Positions 53,098 to 64,000 of a DNA stretch of 64,000 bases are shown here, piece by piece. This DNA comes from Peromyscus leucopus (Eukaryota > Chordata > Mammalia > Rodentia > Cricetidae), in the NCBI RefSeq assembly GCF_004664715.2, contig NC_051073.1, positions 66,182,164-66,246,163 on the forward strand, in the 5' to 3' direction. A program made the translations under genes and the position numbers. How positions within the stretch are numbered: position 1 is the stretch's first letter; each line of letters starts with the position of its first letter. Below the pieces are notes generated by a model. The model was not told the DNA's origin. It searched no databases and saw nothing but the letters and a program-made list of their open reading frames with translations.

Positions 53098-53647
53098 TGT
53101 CTACTTCGCCACTGCTGGGGATAGAGAGGCCACTTTCTTCTGAAGGCCTCAGTACGGTTGCTAGGAAACTGGTTATTATTGGGCGGTCCTTCTGTATGCA
53201 GCAACTGGACAGTGTACATGGGAAGCCTACTTAAGTATCTACTAAGGCGAAGGCTATCCAATGTGTACTAAGTGAAAAATATCTGGCTTCAGGCCTTAAA
53301 TATGATTTGTCCTGCCGGGTATCTAGGGACCGTCACAGATACTGGCTTCAGTCTTGGGCTGATTGGCTTCCGAGGGGAGCTAGAGGCACTGTCCTCCCAG
53401 GGAGGCGTTTTAGGCAGCTAGGTGGGCTGGTGGGATGGAGGAGGGCATATGTGAGGCAGCTCCTGACTGTCCCAGCAGCCTGCTAACTCATTCTCAGATA
53501 GGGTCAGGTATCAGAGTTTGATCAAAGGAAACCGCCCCAACTTCAAAAAATCCAGGTTAGATCATTATCAGAATGAAATTTGGGATCCAGAATTAATGGG
53601 GATTGTCAAAACGGTCACTTAAAAAATTTCCTAAACCCTTACAAGCT
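53098..53647. other. Single-copy DNA
   Basis: No repeat or gene recognised. Confidence 0.5.
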
Positions 53648-53652
53648 GGCCG

Positions 53653-53711
<59 letters not shown>
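53648..53711. repeat. (CGTG)n then (TG)n tract
   Basis: Alternating purine-pyrimidine, CGTG units passing into pure TG, the same design as at 31959-32060. Confidence 0.95.
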
Positions 53712-54019
53712 TAAAATCTCTTTCAGGCTATCCCAGGAGTCTGATATAGTATGTCTTATGATCCTGGGGGGGGTGACCTAGACACCCTCCCCAGCCAGTA
53801 GGGAACTTGGGTTTTCTTTCCTCAACCACTAACCTGGGGGGGGGGGCGGAGAGGAGTGGGGTTCGGGCTAGTATTCAGCACCTGCTTTATTAACCTTAGG
53901 AGAAGGTTCACATGGTCTGTTAACACGGCTTTCATTGCCCCTGGGAACCCGCTGATCTGGGCCACGTGACTATACAAGGTACCAGCTGGGTCCTTCTTTC
54001 ATTATAGTTTATACCAACT

Positions 54020-54115
54020 GTGCATGGAAGGCCAGCTTTACAGAGGAAGAAACTGAGGCAAGGAGGCGGTAAGCACCTTCTCAGCACGGTTTCATCCAGG
54101 CCTTGCTCCCTCTTG
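54020..54115 (-). repeat. MIR SINE fragment, minus strand
   Basis: GCTTTACAGAGGAAGAAACT followed by GAGGCAAGGAGGCGGTAAGC is the conserved reverse MIR core. Confidence 0.6.
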
Positions 54116-54499
54116 ATGGCTCTAGAACAAAGGACTTAAGGAGCTTCCGGGTTTGTCCTCTGCTTCTCTGCTACCTGTCAACCCCATGACACCTTAACTT
54201 CCTGTACCCTTGAGCAGCAGCTCCGGGGGGTCGGAGGGGGGGGCAGAAGTGAGACTTGGCCCAGAGAGTGACTTGCCCTTATAGAGGACTCCACAGCACC
54301 AAAGAAGGCCTCTGGTGGGTGCCATCCTCTCTACCATGCCCCCTTCCCCATGCCTCTGAACTGGTTCCCTGGTTCATTTACTACTGGGCAGGAACTCCCA
54401 CAATGCTCCTGTAATTGTGACGTACCTCAGAGAGCCTAAGGATCTGAGAACACCAATTCCACATCCTGGAGCCAGGCTCTGTTTTCTGAGCTGAGAGGT

Positions 54500-54541
54500 G
54501 TTTTTTTTGTTGTTGTTGTTTGTTTGTTTGTTTGTTTGTTT
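54500..54541. repeat. (GTTT)n tract
   Basis: GTT and GTTT units in tandem. No SINE body lies next to it. Confidence 0.85.
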
Positions 54542-55475
54542 TAGAGATGGCTCAATCATCTAAAAATACGCACATATACACATAAGCAGGGGCACACACT
54601 GGTTCATGTTTGTGCAGCCAATGTGTCCACCCTTCCCCCTCTTCCCGCCCCACCCGAGTCTGTACTGGGTGCCAGGACAGCTTCTCAGGGGGAAACAGAA
54701 AAGACAGACGCACAGAAAATGATGCCTGGGTTTGGTAGCGCCCCATCACGCCCCTGTCCTGAGCGCGGAGCATTTGGCATCGCAGCTGATCATAAGAGAT
54801 ACCGCCTCCAAACAGATAGCCAGCCTCCTGCATTCACAGAGAGAGGAGGTCACAGAGACCGGGCCACTGACCTGCTGGCCTCTCATTCACTGGTCTGATC
54901 ACGTGCAGCTCCCAGGGGACCCCATTGTCTGCAGGGACAAGCTGGGGTTCATTTGGGAAACGGTCCCTGGGAATGGAAAAGGAGACTTCAACCATGGAGT
55001 TACACTTTTGTGTTAATACAACTGTGTTTTGTTTGGGGGGTTTTGTCCTTTTTCAAATAACACTACACAGAGAACCCTAAGAAAGTCCCCAGGCTTCAGC
55101 AGACAGACGCATCGTTTCTTTTTATTCTATCACTCTGGGGGGAAAGAGTAAAAAAAAAAGAGAGAGAGAGAAAAGAAAGAAAAGCAAGGAGAAAGAAGCC
55201 TCCAGAGCCCCCTCCCCGGTCCTTCCCACCAGCCACGTGGGTTTGCACAATTAAATCTCAATAGCTCCTTCCTGGGCTTTGTGAGGGCTGTGACTGCCCC
55301 ATAAGGAGGGTCCCTGTGGCGTGCAGAGCGACTTGGCTCTCCACAGCCGTCTCTTGGGTCACACTGTCCCCAGCAGCTCCTTCCGGCCGGCCGCACCTAC
55401 CCACACAGACTCCTTCCAGGTCTGAGTTGTTCCCAGCAGCAGGGGAGCCCCCTGCCTGGCAGGAAGTGAAAGTGA
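54542..55475. other. Single-copy DNA with an A/GA-rich stretch
   Basis: A/GA-rich sequence near 55147-55195. No gene recognised. Confidence 0.45.
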
Positions 55476-55479
55476 CTTG

Positions 55480-55770
55480 GGCTCCAGCCATGAAAAAAAC
55501 CTGTCTGGCCATGAAGGACGCCAAGGAAACTGACTGCCGGCTTCACTTTGCCTGTTTTTGTGCTTACGATGAGTTCACTGCGAGGGCTAGATCCGTTTAA
55601 AGCAGGAGTAGGGAATTCCTCTTCAATTACGGATCCAATAGGAACTGTGTACATTCTAAAAATGTAGTATTTTCCATCTAAGAAATCCTAAATTTCTAAT
55701 TACCTCTTAACAAAATTGCAAGCGCAGGACTCAGTAACAGAGCATCTTAAAGCCGAAGTGCTGTGTGAGC
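55480..55770. promoter_or_regulatory. Possible conserved non-coding element
   Basis: Repeat-free sequence with TCTTCAATTACGGATCC near 55620, TTTCTAATTACCTCTTAAC near 55692, and preserved CpGs. Motif-based inference only. Confidence 0.25.
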
Positions 55771-56035
55771 AGAATCCAGATAAGTCGGGGAGAGGCAAGG
55801 CTCCCCATCTCTCCCCTTCCACGTCCTCATTTCCTCCAGGTGCCCAGGACCACCTCCGACCCCTCCCACTCATCAGCGACTCTCTCTCTCTGGAGAATTT
55901 GCCTAGTCCTACCACCTCCACAGTGTCTCTCTGTCCCTGCCTCGTTTTCCCCCTCTCCCTGTCTGTCATTTTTTGTTGTGTTCTCTAATGTGGTGTTTTG
56001 CCAGTTGGGTTAACCTGCCCACGCATCCCCTCAGG

Positions 56036-56244
56036 CAGTGGGTTCTCAACCTCCTAAGGCTGTGACCCTTAAACACAGTCCCTCATGTTGTGGTGACCCC
56101 CCCAACCATAAAATTATTTTCGTTGTTACTTCATAAATGTAATTTTGCTGTGGTTATGAATTGTAATGTAAATATCTGTGTTTTCCAACCATCTTGGTGA
56201 CCCCTGGGAAAGGGTTGTTGTGACCCAGAGGTTGAAAACCACTC
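56036..56244. mobile_element. URR1-type DNA transposon remnant (hAT)
   Basis: Terminal inverted repeats CAGTGGGTTCTCAACC and GGTTGAAAACCACTC bracket about 210 bp with CCTCATGTTGTGGTGACCCC and CCATAAAATTATTTTCGTTG, a non-autonomous rodent element. It has no transposase. Confidence 0.85.
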
Positions 56245-56649
56245 CTAAGGGAACTAGTATCCCTCAGGAGTGATATCTGAGATGCCTCTGGGTCCTCATG
56301 TACCAGAGCCTAATATGGTTAAGTCCCAAAGACAGGATTCAACGTTATTAGGCAGGCTAAGCCTGGTTAGCTGCCAGCCCATTTTTTACTAGGACTGAGG
56401 CTAGCTGGTATACCTGGGAGGTTCCTTGAAGGCTCCTTCCACAGCCTGCATTAACGACATGAGTCTCCCCAACTTTTGTTCTCAGTTGTGTATGTGTGGC
56501 ATGTGCTGGGCAGGGGACTCCGGGTATGAGTTACAGAGCCTGAACCTGTGCATCTCTGGACATGTCACTTTACCTCCGTGGGGACTGCTTTTCCTGAGTG
56601 TCTGTGAGGATGCCTCGTCTGTGGAGAACACTGTCTAAAATGACAAATA
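56245..56649. other. Single-copy DNA
   Basis: Nothing recognised. Confidence 0.5.
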
Positions 56650-56762
56650 TAAGAGCTAGGCATGGTAGCACACACTAGTAATCCCTACTAGTCCCCACTA
56701 GTAATCCCCACCTTTGGGAGGCAGAGGCAGGAAGATGATGAATTTGAGGGAAAAAAAAAATG
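56650..56762 (+). repeat. B1 SINE with an internal duplication, + strand
   Basis: GAGCTAGGCATGGTAGCACA head. CACTAGTAATCC-type sequence is repeated, then GGGAGGCAGAGGCAGGAAGA and a poly(A). Confidence 0.8.
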
Positions 56763-56767
56763 TAGAT

Positions 56768-56915
56768 ACAGAGCTGGGTGTGATGGCACATACCTTTAAT
56801 CCCAGCATTCTGGGAGGCAGAGGCAGGCAGATCTCTGTGAGTTCGAGGTCAACCTGGTCTACAGCATGAGTTCTAGGCTAGCCAGGGCTATATAATGAGA
56901 TCCTATAAAAAATGT
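56768..56915 (+). repeat. B1 SINE, + strand
   Basis: AGCTGGGTGTGATGGCACAT, GAGTTCGAGGTCAACCTGGT, CCAGGGCTATATAATGAGAT. Confidence 0.9.
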
Positions 56916-57011
56916 ACATATAAATGATAGTGTTGAGAAGTGTGACTTCCTAAGACAATCATGCCAATAGGTAGGAACTGATTTGACAATTTACAGAGTA
57001 AGATAATGTGT

Positions 57012-57015
<4 letters not shown>

Positions 57016-57059
<44 letters not shown>
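57016..57059. repeat. (CA)n microsatellite
   Basis: About 22 CA units. Confidence 0.95.
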
Positions 57060-57061
<2 letters not shown>

Positions 57062-58640
57062 CATATATGCATCTACGTAAAACTATGGTCTTTCTGGTGT
57101 CATGGTCAGGGCACAGCTCTGTGGAAGAGGAGCAGAAACGCCTTTTGGAAGGGAACAGACCACTCCGGAGTGTGAAGCTGACAGTTTCACTAGAGGAGGG
57201 AGGAAGCAGGTGTAGTCAGTTTGGACGTGAAAGTCAAGCTGGACTTCAGTGGCCATCCATGGAAGTGGATGGAGCCTTTGAAGTTTTGAAGAAAGAAGTG
57301 GATGCTGAGTATTCGGTTGAGTATAGGTTCCTGGCATGATTCCTTGCCTTGGGAGGGGTGACCAGGGCACGGGCTGGGAATGCAAATACACATTCTTCCG
57401 GTGGGGACTTAAGGCTGAGGCAGCCTGGACCTCCAGCTCTTTGATAATACCAGGTCCTCAGAGTCCTCAGAGTGAAGTTTGTGGCTCCTGGCTGTCCCCA
57501 TCCCTGGGAACAAGCAGCTCTGGGATCCCATGGCTCTGCCTCGACTTCTCTCAGCTACTGTGTGCCAGTAAGAACTCCAAGATGTATGCTGTATGGGCCC
57601 CTGGTGACGTGACTATAGGGTTGCAACTTGTCGGTGACAGGAACTGAGGCCCAGACAAGCTCAGTGACTTTCCAGATCTTTCTTGACTTTGCAAACTCTG
57701 CGTGAGGTCAACTGCGGTCTCCGCTCCCACCCCACCACAGCCCCAGTGCAATTTAACGCTATTTATCGAAAGCTCTGCTGCCTCCAAAAAGTGGAAACAA
57801 TGCAGACCTCCCAGCCTTGGTCCATTTGAGAAGCCTTCTCTTTTCTTTCTAGAAGTCCCCGAATGCCAGGCTGCAGTGCTTGCAGACATCTGCAGAACTC
57901 AGTCCACGGCCCACCAGAGCTCATTCGTGAGCCAGACCAGCCCCATGGAAACAGCTCTGCCACCTGCCACCAGGAAAATGGGTACCAGATGCTAACAAGC
58001 CGCCTTCACATGGAACACACCCGCACAGAGTCTGCCACTGCCACCCCACCCAGCCACCACATTATTAGCTCTTCCTGACCATCTATCTGTCTCTGAGGGA
58101 CCGGGAAGAGTAGTCACTGACGCACTACTGAAGTTTCAGCCGCTCCGGCCTCACAGAGCAGGCCTTGTTCTGTCACTGGTCTAGTTTTGTTTCAGGACCG
58201 CAGGGACATCAGCAGAGCCTTTGTGGCCAAAGAAACCTCCCGGACAATAGGGTTGCCCTCCCCCAAAGTGTTTGCTCCGCGCTGGAGGAAAAGCTGGCTC
58301 CAAACCCCAGCTGTTCCACATTTGTGGATGTGGAAAGTTCCCTACAGGAGAAAAAGACCCCAGTCTGTGCTTAGGCCAGTAATAACTCAGAAGGGACCGC
58401 CCCAGGCTTTCCCTGGTGGGGTCAACATCAGCCACACATATGCGGGACAAGATGAAGCCTAGAAGCCACTGAGCTGCCTGAAACACGCAGAACCCAGAGT
58501 TTTCTGCTTGATGTAGTTGGTGTCTATTTCCTCCCGAGTTCTGGCTTTTCTACCAAACAGGTGATTCAGTGGGGGAAGTGAAGGGGGAGGAAGCGTGCAA
58601 CTTTACTGAGCATTTTCCTGAGCACAGGAGCTGCAGGAGG
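57060..58640. other. Single-copy DNA with a short MIR-like piece
   Basis: GACAGGAACTGAGGCCCAGA, CAAGCTCAGTGACTTTCCAG at 57635-57680 resembles the reverse MIR core. Open frames up to 112 codons overlap on both strands; no gene recognised. Confidence 0.45.
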
Positions 58641-58649
58641 CACCCGCAG

Positions 58650-58845
58650 TTATGGTCTGGGAAGTGTGTATTGTGTCCCAAGCACTTTGCATGTGTTGGA
58701 TCACCCTACATTCATCACAGTCTCAGAAGTATTATTATTACTGGATTGCCGAGTTTCAGAAGTGACTGGACAAAGGTCACACAGTGTGTAAGGGAAATTT
58801 AAATGTAGAATTTGAATTCATGTCTGTGTAACATAGAATCCCGTC
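58650..58845 (-). repeat. MIR SINE (ancient), minus strand
   Basis: CCAAGCACTTTGCATGTGTT, AAGTATTATTATTACTGGAT, CAAAGGTCACACAGTGTGTA, ATTTGAATTCATGTCTGTGT follow the reverse MIR order along nearly its full length. Confidence 0.7.
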
Positions 58846-59086
58846 CTTTTAATTGGAATATAAATGACATATAACACACTACATATATTTAAAGTATCGA
58901 TAAGTTTCAGCACATGGGAGCTGTTATGAAGATACATTTCAGCTCCAAAATTCCTTTGTACTCCGTGTAATAATATCTTCTTTCCGCATTCAGGCACCCA
59001 GAGATCTGCTATCACTATGTATTAGCTTGCAGTTGTGACTCCTAGGACCATGTAATATGTTCTCTTTTATTGTCAAAACTTGTTCT
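58846..59086. other. AT-rich single-copy DNA
   Basis: Nothing recognised. Confidence 0.45.
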
Positions 59087-59322
59087 TGGAGCTGGAGAGA
59101 TGGCTCAGTGGTTAAGAGCACTGGCTGTTGTTCCTACAAAAGACCTGAGTTTGGTTCCCAACACTCACATGGAAGCTCACAACTATTGTAACTCCAGCCC
59201 CAGGGGGATCTGACACCCTAATCTGGCCTCCACTGGTACCGCATACCCTGGTACACATACATACATGCAGGCAAAACATCCATACACATAAAATAAAAAT
59301 AAATAAATCTTTTTTAAAAAAA
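59087..59322 (+). repeat. B2/B3 SINE, + strand
   Basis: GGAGCTGGAGAGATGGCTCA head, GGTTCCCAACACTCACATGG, CTAATCTGGCCTCCACTGGT, and AAATAAATAAATC tail. Confidence 0.95.
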
Positions 59323-59587
59323 CCCTAATTCTTTATTTGTATTTCTTTTTTGTTTTTCCACACGTAAGTGATTATGTTGCATTTTTGTTTAGTTTCTAGA
59401 AGGCACAAGCCACTTGGTGTTCTAATCCCAAATGATCATCATTCCCCACTCTTAGAATTCCTTATTTGAGTTTCTTCATCTTTTTTATTGCCTTATGAAT
59501 TTTAGATTCATATTTATTTTTACAGAAACTTTTAAAAAAGAAACTCATGGTTTTTGCTTTTTTGTTTTGTTTTAACAAACATCTGAG

Positions 59588-59800
59588 GGCTGGGTATAAA
59601 GGTTGGTTAACGGTGTGCTTGCCTAACACACACCCATCCTTGAGTTTGACTCACGTCACCACGTAAACCACATCGCTACATACCTGTAATCCCAGTGTTT
59701 GGGAGATAGAGACAAGAGGATCAGAAATTTAAATGCATCATCCATCAAATACAGAGTCAAGCCTAGTCCATCATGCACAGACCCTGTTTAAATATACACG
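59588..59800 (+). repeat. B4-type SINE (diverged), + strand
   Basis: AGGGCTGGGTATAAAGGTTG begins an ID-like head and TACCTGTAATCCCAGTGTTT the B1-like half, the B4 arrangement. Confidence 0.55.
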
Positions 59801-60433
59801 TACCCCCTCCAAACACACCTGGGCTTAGTGAAGAACATTTTCAATCACATTTTACATGCTATCACATTTAACCCTTACCACAAACCTAAGATTCTTATTT
59901 TTTTTTTTTTTTTTTTTTAGATGAAACCAAGTCTCGTGCAGGTTATGGACTCTCATTAATGACAATAAAACTTGAACAAAGTCAGCTGTAATTTGTGCCA
60001 CCAACCACCACATTGTAGTACTTGAAAGATCCAGCTGGTCACACAGTGTTCCTGTAATACAGCCCCTCTACCTGTCTTTTCCCATACTCCAGGCAACTAG
60101 CGTCCACAGTAGCAGGGCCCTTTCGGCATCCGTCTTGCCCCGCTGTGGTCCCTCTTACAGTGATTTCTTCTTTCTTCCTGAAATGCCTCTACTCCTCCCA
60201 AGTAGACTGATCTCAAGTGTCACCTCACCCCCGAAGCCCTCTGTAATGTGGAGGTTCATCATAGGTCTGACTTGAGGCATGCTGAGATTAATAGCAGATC
60301 AATCCAGGGACTTGATAATCTAGAAACAGATGCATAAAATGAAACCCAAAGTCAGGGAGGAAAACATGGACCTGGCTGTTTAATGTCGGTTCTAGGTACC
60401 AACTTTACATCCCCGTGCTTACACGGTGTCCAA
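59801..60433. other. Single-copy DNA with a poly(T) run
   Basis: T20 or so near 59898-59918. No gene recognised. Confidence 0.45.
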
Positions 60434-60715
60434 CTTCTTTGTTGCTGTGATAAAACACTGACCCAAACCACCTTGAAGGAAGAAAGGATTTATTTGGCTT
60501 ACACTTCCATGTCATAGTCTATCATTGAAGAATGTCAAGGCAGGAACTCAAGGCAGGAACTCAAGCAGGAACCTGGAGGCAGGAACTGAAGTCGAGGCAT
60601 GGAGAGATGGCTGCTTGCTGGCGTGCTCAGCTTACTCTCTTCTTCAACCCAGGACCATCTCTGTCCAGGGATGGCACCACCCACAGTGCCAGTCTAGTGC
60701 CAGCCTCTTCATCTC
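60434..60715 (+). repeat. Dispersed rodent repeat (name uncertain)
   Basis: TTTGTTGCTGTGATAAAACA, GGATTTATTTGGCTTACACT and GGAACCTGGAGGCAGGAACT are familiar from a common rodent repeat whose start resembles that of the 22.3-kb element. CAGGAACTCAAG is locally reiterated at 60541-60565. Confidence 0.6.
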
Positions 60716-61184
60716 CAAAATGATTTTTGTCTTCATCCTATGGCAAAAAACGATGCTGCCATGGTTTTTAGCACAGTTTTTAAGAGCAATTTCAAAGAAA
60801 AAGTAAGGTCATAGATTTCAACACATCTCCTATCCCTGTGCATGTATAACCTCCTTAGCAATATCCCCACGAGTGATGTGTTGTCAACGTCTACGTGCGT
60901 ACCCTTGGTATAATCATTGACTGTGCTTAGACGAGAGTACAATGGCATGTATTCACCGTGGTAGTATCACATATAATGACTTGACTGCCCTAAAAGACCT
61001 CTGTGCTCTCCCACCCATTACTATCTCTTCCCTGACTCTGTGATCCTTTTATTGTCTCTGTAGTTTGGCTTTTTTAGAATGCCATATAGTTAGAGTGGTA
61101 GAGTATATACCTTTTTTTTTTCTTTTTAGATGATTCCTTTCAGTCAGTAATACACATTTCAGACTCCACGTCTCTTGACAGCTT

Positions 61185-61185
<1 letters not shown>
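60716..61185. other. Single-copy DNA
   Basis: Nothing recognised. Confidence 0.45.

Positions 61186-61188
<3 letters not shown>

Positions 61189-61222
<34 letters not shown>
61189..61222. repeat. (GT)n microsatellite
   Basis: About 16 GT units. Confidence 0.95.
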
Positions 61223-61226
<4 letters not shown>

Positions 61227-61506
61227 ACCCATTGTCTGGATGATCTACAGCTCATCTACTCGCTCACTAAAGAGCATCTTGGTTCACAAGAAGTTTGGGC
61301 AATTATTATGAATAAAGCTCCTATAGATAGCCCGGTTGAGGTTTCTGTGTGAATACAAATTTCAACTCATTCAGGAAAATACCAAGTGTTGTCAGCTCAT
61401 GTGATACGTGTGTTTACTCTCATCAGAGCTTCCATTTTGTCCTAGAAGCAGTGTTGAGTTGGAGGAGCCCCGGCTGCTCCCTCCTCAATGGCTTTGGCAC
61501 TGTCGG

Positions 61507-61508
<2 letters not shown>

Positions 61509-61573
<65 letters not shown>
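61509..61573. repeat. (TC)n microsatellite
   Basis: About 32 pure TC units. Confidence 0.95.
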
Positions 61574-61576
<3 letters not shown>

Positions 61577-62872
61577 AAAAAAGCCCAAAAGACAAAAAAC
61601 ATTTTAGTCTTTAGTTAAGCACATAAAACTTGATATATTTCTCCTTGAACATTTTACGAAATTCAGATGGAAGTGCATCGTTTACAAATCTTTTTTTTTT
61701 TCCTGATCATCAATACTTGTGCATGGTTCTTTCACATCCCACCTTCTTTTAACCCGGAAGCTGGCACGAGGTTGGGATGAGCCGGGAAGATTAAGGAGAG
61801 GGTTTCCTCTCAGGATACTTTCCATGCGAATTCTTACTTCCTCTACTTTTGTTCTTGGTCCTTCCCGGCTGCTCTTCAGCTCTTTGCTTCATGGTTTCTT
61901 CCAGGCCTGGAAAAAGAGCCTCCATATCACCCGCCATCTCTCTCCTCCTCAAAATCCTCACCTTCCTCATCTGTGAGGTTGGTTGGCATGGAGGCTGGCT
62001 GCAGGAATCTGGCCTGAGCAGGGACTCTTTGACGCTGAAGAGGAAGGTGTATGTTCTTGGGTTGGACGATTCCTGTTTCCCCCTCCTCTCCCCACAGCAG
62101 TTTTCTCTCTCTCTCTTCTAACTCCCTCCTGAAGTCATGGTTTCGAACCTCTTCCGGGGCATCCTGTGTGGGTTGTCTGTATTTTATCTTTATATGAGAG
62201 GCAAGGTTTCTGCTTGAACACCTCAGGTTCAAAAGTTGTCCTGGATGCTGTTGTGGACTTTTATTTCTAGTGGGGGTCCTATACTAACAAAGGCTATTAG
62301 GGTCCAGCCTCTAATAGTCTTTTCCCAGGGTTTCCAGAAGAGATGCTATCAACAGTGAGAAATAATCTGAGGGAATGAATCTAAGTACACCAAGATGTTT
62401 AGTCTATTCACCTCCTTCTTCTGAGACAAAATTCTATCTACACAGCTTCAGTTTCGTTGACATACTTAGCTCCTCTCTGTCCCTTCTCCTCCTGTCCTCT
62501 CATAGTTCTAATTTCTTCCCACCTCGTTCTCATCTTCGTTCATGTCTCCATCTTTGTTCCTTCCTCTCCTCTTCCCATGATCTGTGTCCTACACCTACCG
62601 TCAGCCATGCTGTGCCCTGCCACTCTCTGCTCGGACAAGGTGAGTCTGCTCGGTAGCTAGGAAGCCTGTGTCATAGCTTGATGCACCTGCTACGTGAATG
62701 CTCTCTTGTTCTGAGTTAAAATGTTAAAGGGGGAGGTCTAGAGATAGCATTTGGGCTATGGAAGAAAGGGTTAAGCTTAATTTGTACAAGAAGCAAAGGT
62801 TTGTACCTAACATCTGCCTTGCTCATCTGGCCTCAGTGGTGTCTCTGTATGGATATTTACCTTAATTCAGGA
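61574..62872. other. Single-copy DNA, pyrimidine-rich 62.45-62.6 kb
   Basis: No repeat family recognised; frames are low-complexity Ser/Leu-rich shadows of CT-rich DNA. Confidence 0.45.
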
Positions 62873-63362
62873 GTGTGGTGATATTTTATCTGTGTCCCCC
62901 AGTAAAGTTTATCTGAGGATCAGAGAAAAAAATCCGGTCACTACATTAAACATAGAAGTAAGGCAATGGTAGCACACGCACCTTTAATCCTATCACTCAG
63001 GAGGCAGGGATATGTCTGGATCTCTGTGAGTTCAAGGCCTCACTGGGAACAGAGTCTGGTGTGGTGGCACATGCCTTAAATTCCAACATTAGTTAACCAT
63101 AACGGTCTGGGGTCTGGAGGTCTTTACAGACAGACAGGAAGTGACGGAGCTGGGCTAGAAGAGGAAGTGATGTAGCTGGGCAGAGAGAGCCAATGAGTTA
63201 GCAGAACAGAAGGGCATTAAGGCGTGGGTATACAGGAAGTAGGTCTCTTTGGAAGTGAAGGGTCAGTAAGGTGAGGTTGGCTGTGGCTTGTCCTATTCCT
63301 CTGATCTCTCAGCTTTAACCCCAATTTCTGGCTCTGTGTTTTTTTTTTTTTTTTTTTTTTTA
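62873..63362 (+). mobile_element. Second copy of the composite LTR-like repeat with B1 heads
   Basis: GTGTGGTGATATTTTATCTG, AAAGTTTATCTGAGGATCAG start; two B1-like heads (62963-63010 and 63052-63090); ATCTCTCAGCTTTAACCCCA, TTTCTGGCTCTG end, then a T20 run. It contains a second half with GACAGGAAGTGACGGAGCTG that the 23.7-kb copy lacks. Confidence 0.65.
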
Positions 63363-64000
63363 ATTAAGAAGACTGTTTAGCAATTCGTCTACACAAGAGA
63401 CCAGCAGGCGGTCTGGAATGCTATTTCTGTCTGCCATTTGTCTTTGGATGTTTGAGAGGTAACAGATAAAAAACACTGTTAGGAGTTCTTAGAAGAAGAA
63501 TTAATTGGGAAAGTTACTATAGTGCACAAGAAAATCATTGCAGAAACTGGCTGAAATATATTTAAAAGCTTGGCTTGGCTTGGAAGAGCCCTGCTTCTTC
63601 TAGGTATTAGCCTTTGCTACAGTCAGCTGAATTCCTGCTTCTATTCCTGTGGCCCGCAGCCCTGCGCAGCCCCTCCGGAGGCCCAGCCACACACCGCTCT
63701 TAGCGTCTCAGTGCTTTTAACTTGCCGTGGTTACCAAGGGCCAACTCATTTTGTCAACCTCCATCCGCGACTGAACAGTCACAATTCCAGTGACTACAAT
63801 GATTTGTTTTCTAGGAGTAGAGTGACTTGTTTCCCTAGATTCTTGACTGCCTGCCCCAGGAACCCCAGCGATTGCCCCCCAGGAGAGACGTTTATGGATC
63901 ACCTAACATTCTCCAACTGACTCATTAGTTAGTCCTGGCAATGGCCAGCTAGGGGCCACACAAGGAAATGTTTTAGCTTCCTTCTCCACCATCTCTTCTC
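63363..64000. other. Single-copy DNA at the window end
   Basis: A 116-codon frame at 63570-63920 has a hydrophobic start that could pass for a signal peptide, but its later part has no domain and an opposite-strand frame overlaps it. I do not call a gene. Confidence 0.4.

Noticed and set aside
56245..56290. CCCTCAGG near 56270 as the right target duplication of the URR1 element
   Set aside because: It matches the left flank but lies about 25 bp beyond the terminal repeat, so a true 8-bp hAT duplication is not shown.
63570..63920. Frame with a signal-peptide-like start
   Set aside because: The hydrophobic start arises in CTTGGCTTGG-rich DNA and the rest has no family features. Without transcript evidence I leave it out.

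Overview
The window is nuclear DNA of a muroid rodent, most likely a cricetid (hamster, vole or deer-mouse group). The evidence is the repeat content: dozens of B1 SINEs, several with the tail variant ending in GCGCAAAGCTACACAGAG that I associate with cricetids; B2/B3 and B4 SINEs; a rodent URR1 DNA transposon; rodent endogenous retroviruses (ERVs); and older mammal-wide MIR, MLT1 and L1 remnants. I find no complete protein-coding gene, no tRNA or rRNA gene and no CRISPR array. Nearly all open frames longer than 60 codons lie in repeats, simple-sequence tracts or featureless DNA. The one possible exon is the first 55 bases, which end in a perfect splice donor.

Layout. 1-2.9 kb: the possible exon end, an AT-rich possible enhancer, then SINEs, one B1 of which is split by a solo LTR. 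2.9-10.5 kb: a decayed class I (gamma-like) ERV on the + strand. It has two LTRs of matching size, a primer-binding site fitting tRNA-Phe, a nucleocapsid remnant and an envelope membrane-anchor remnant; pol is essentially gone and another LTR-like block lies inside. 11.1-14.6 kb: mostly single-copy DNA with a possible conserved element. 14.6-17.5 kb: a SINE cluster with nested insertions and a long pyrimidine tract. 17.5-25.4 kb: single-copy DNA with MaLR and MIR relics, a (GT)n tract and a B1-containing composite repeat.

25.9-31.7 kb: a stack of minus-strand class II (ERVK-like) LTRs. It includes a 2.9-kb provirus-like block with tRNA-Lys-type primer site and polypurine tract that splits an older LTR, and a 1.0-kb L1 tail with a perfect 15-bp target duplication. 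31.7-37.4 kb: single-copy DNA, another solo LTR and SINEs. 37.5-42.4 kb: old L1 pieces on both strands, with SINEs and a solo LTR carrying a perfect 6-bp duplication. 43-47.7 kb: two more copies of the same LTR superfamily and more B1s. 47.7-64 kb: the most single-copy part, with the best enhancer-like candidate (49.06-49.44 kb), a CTCF-like site at 53.08 kb and a CpG-rich NRF1-like site at 50.77 kb.

There is no operon-like or pathway-like organisation. The interest lies in the order of nested insertions, which target-site duplications date relative to one another, and in a few possible regulatory islands. Repeat names come from recognition by eye; where I was unsure of the family I say so.
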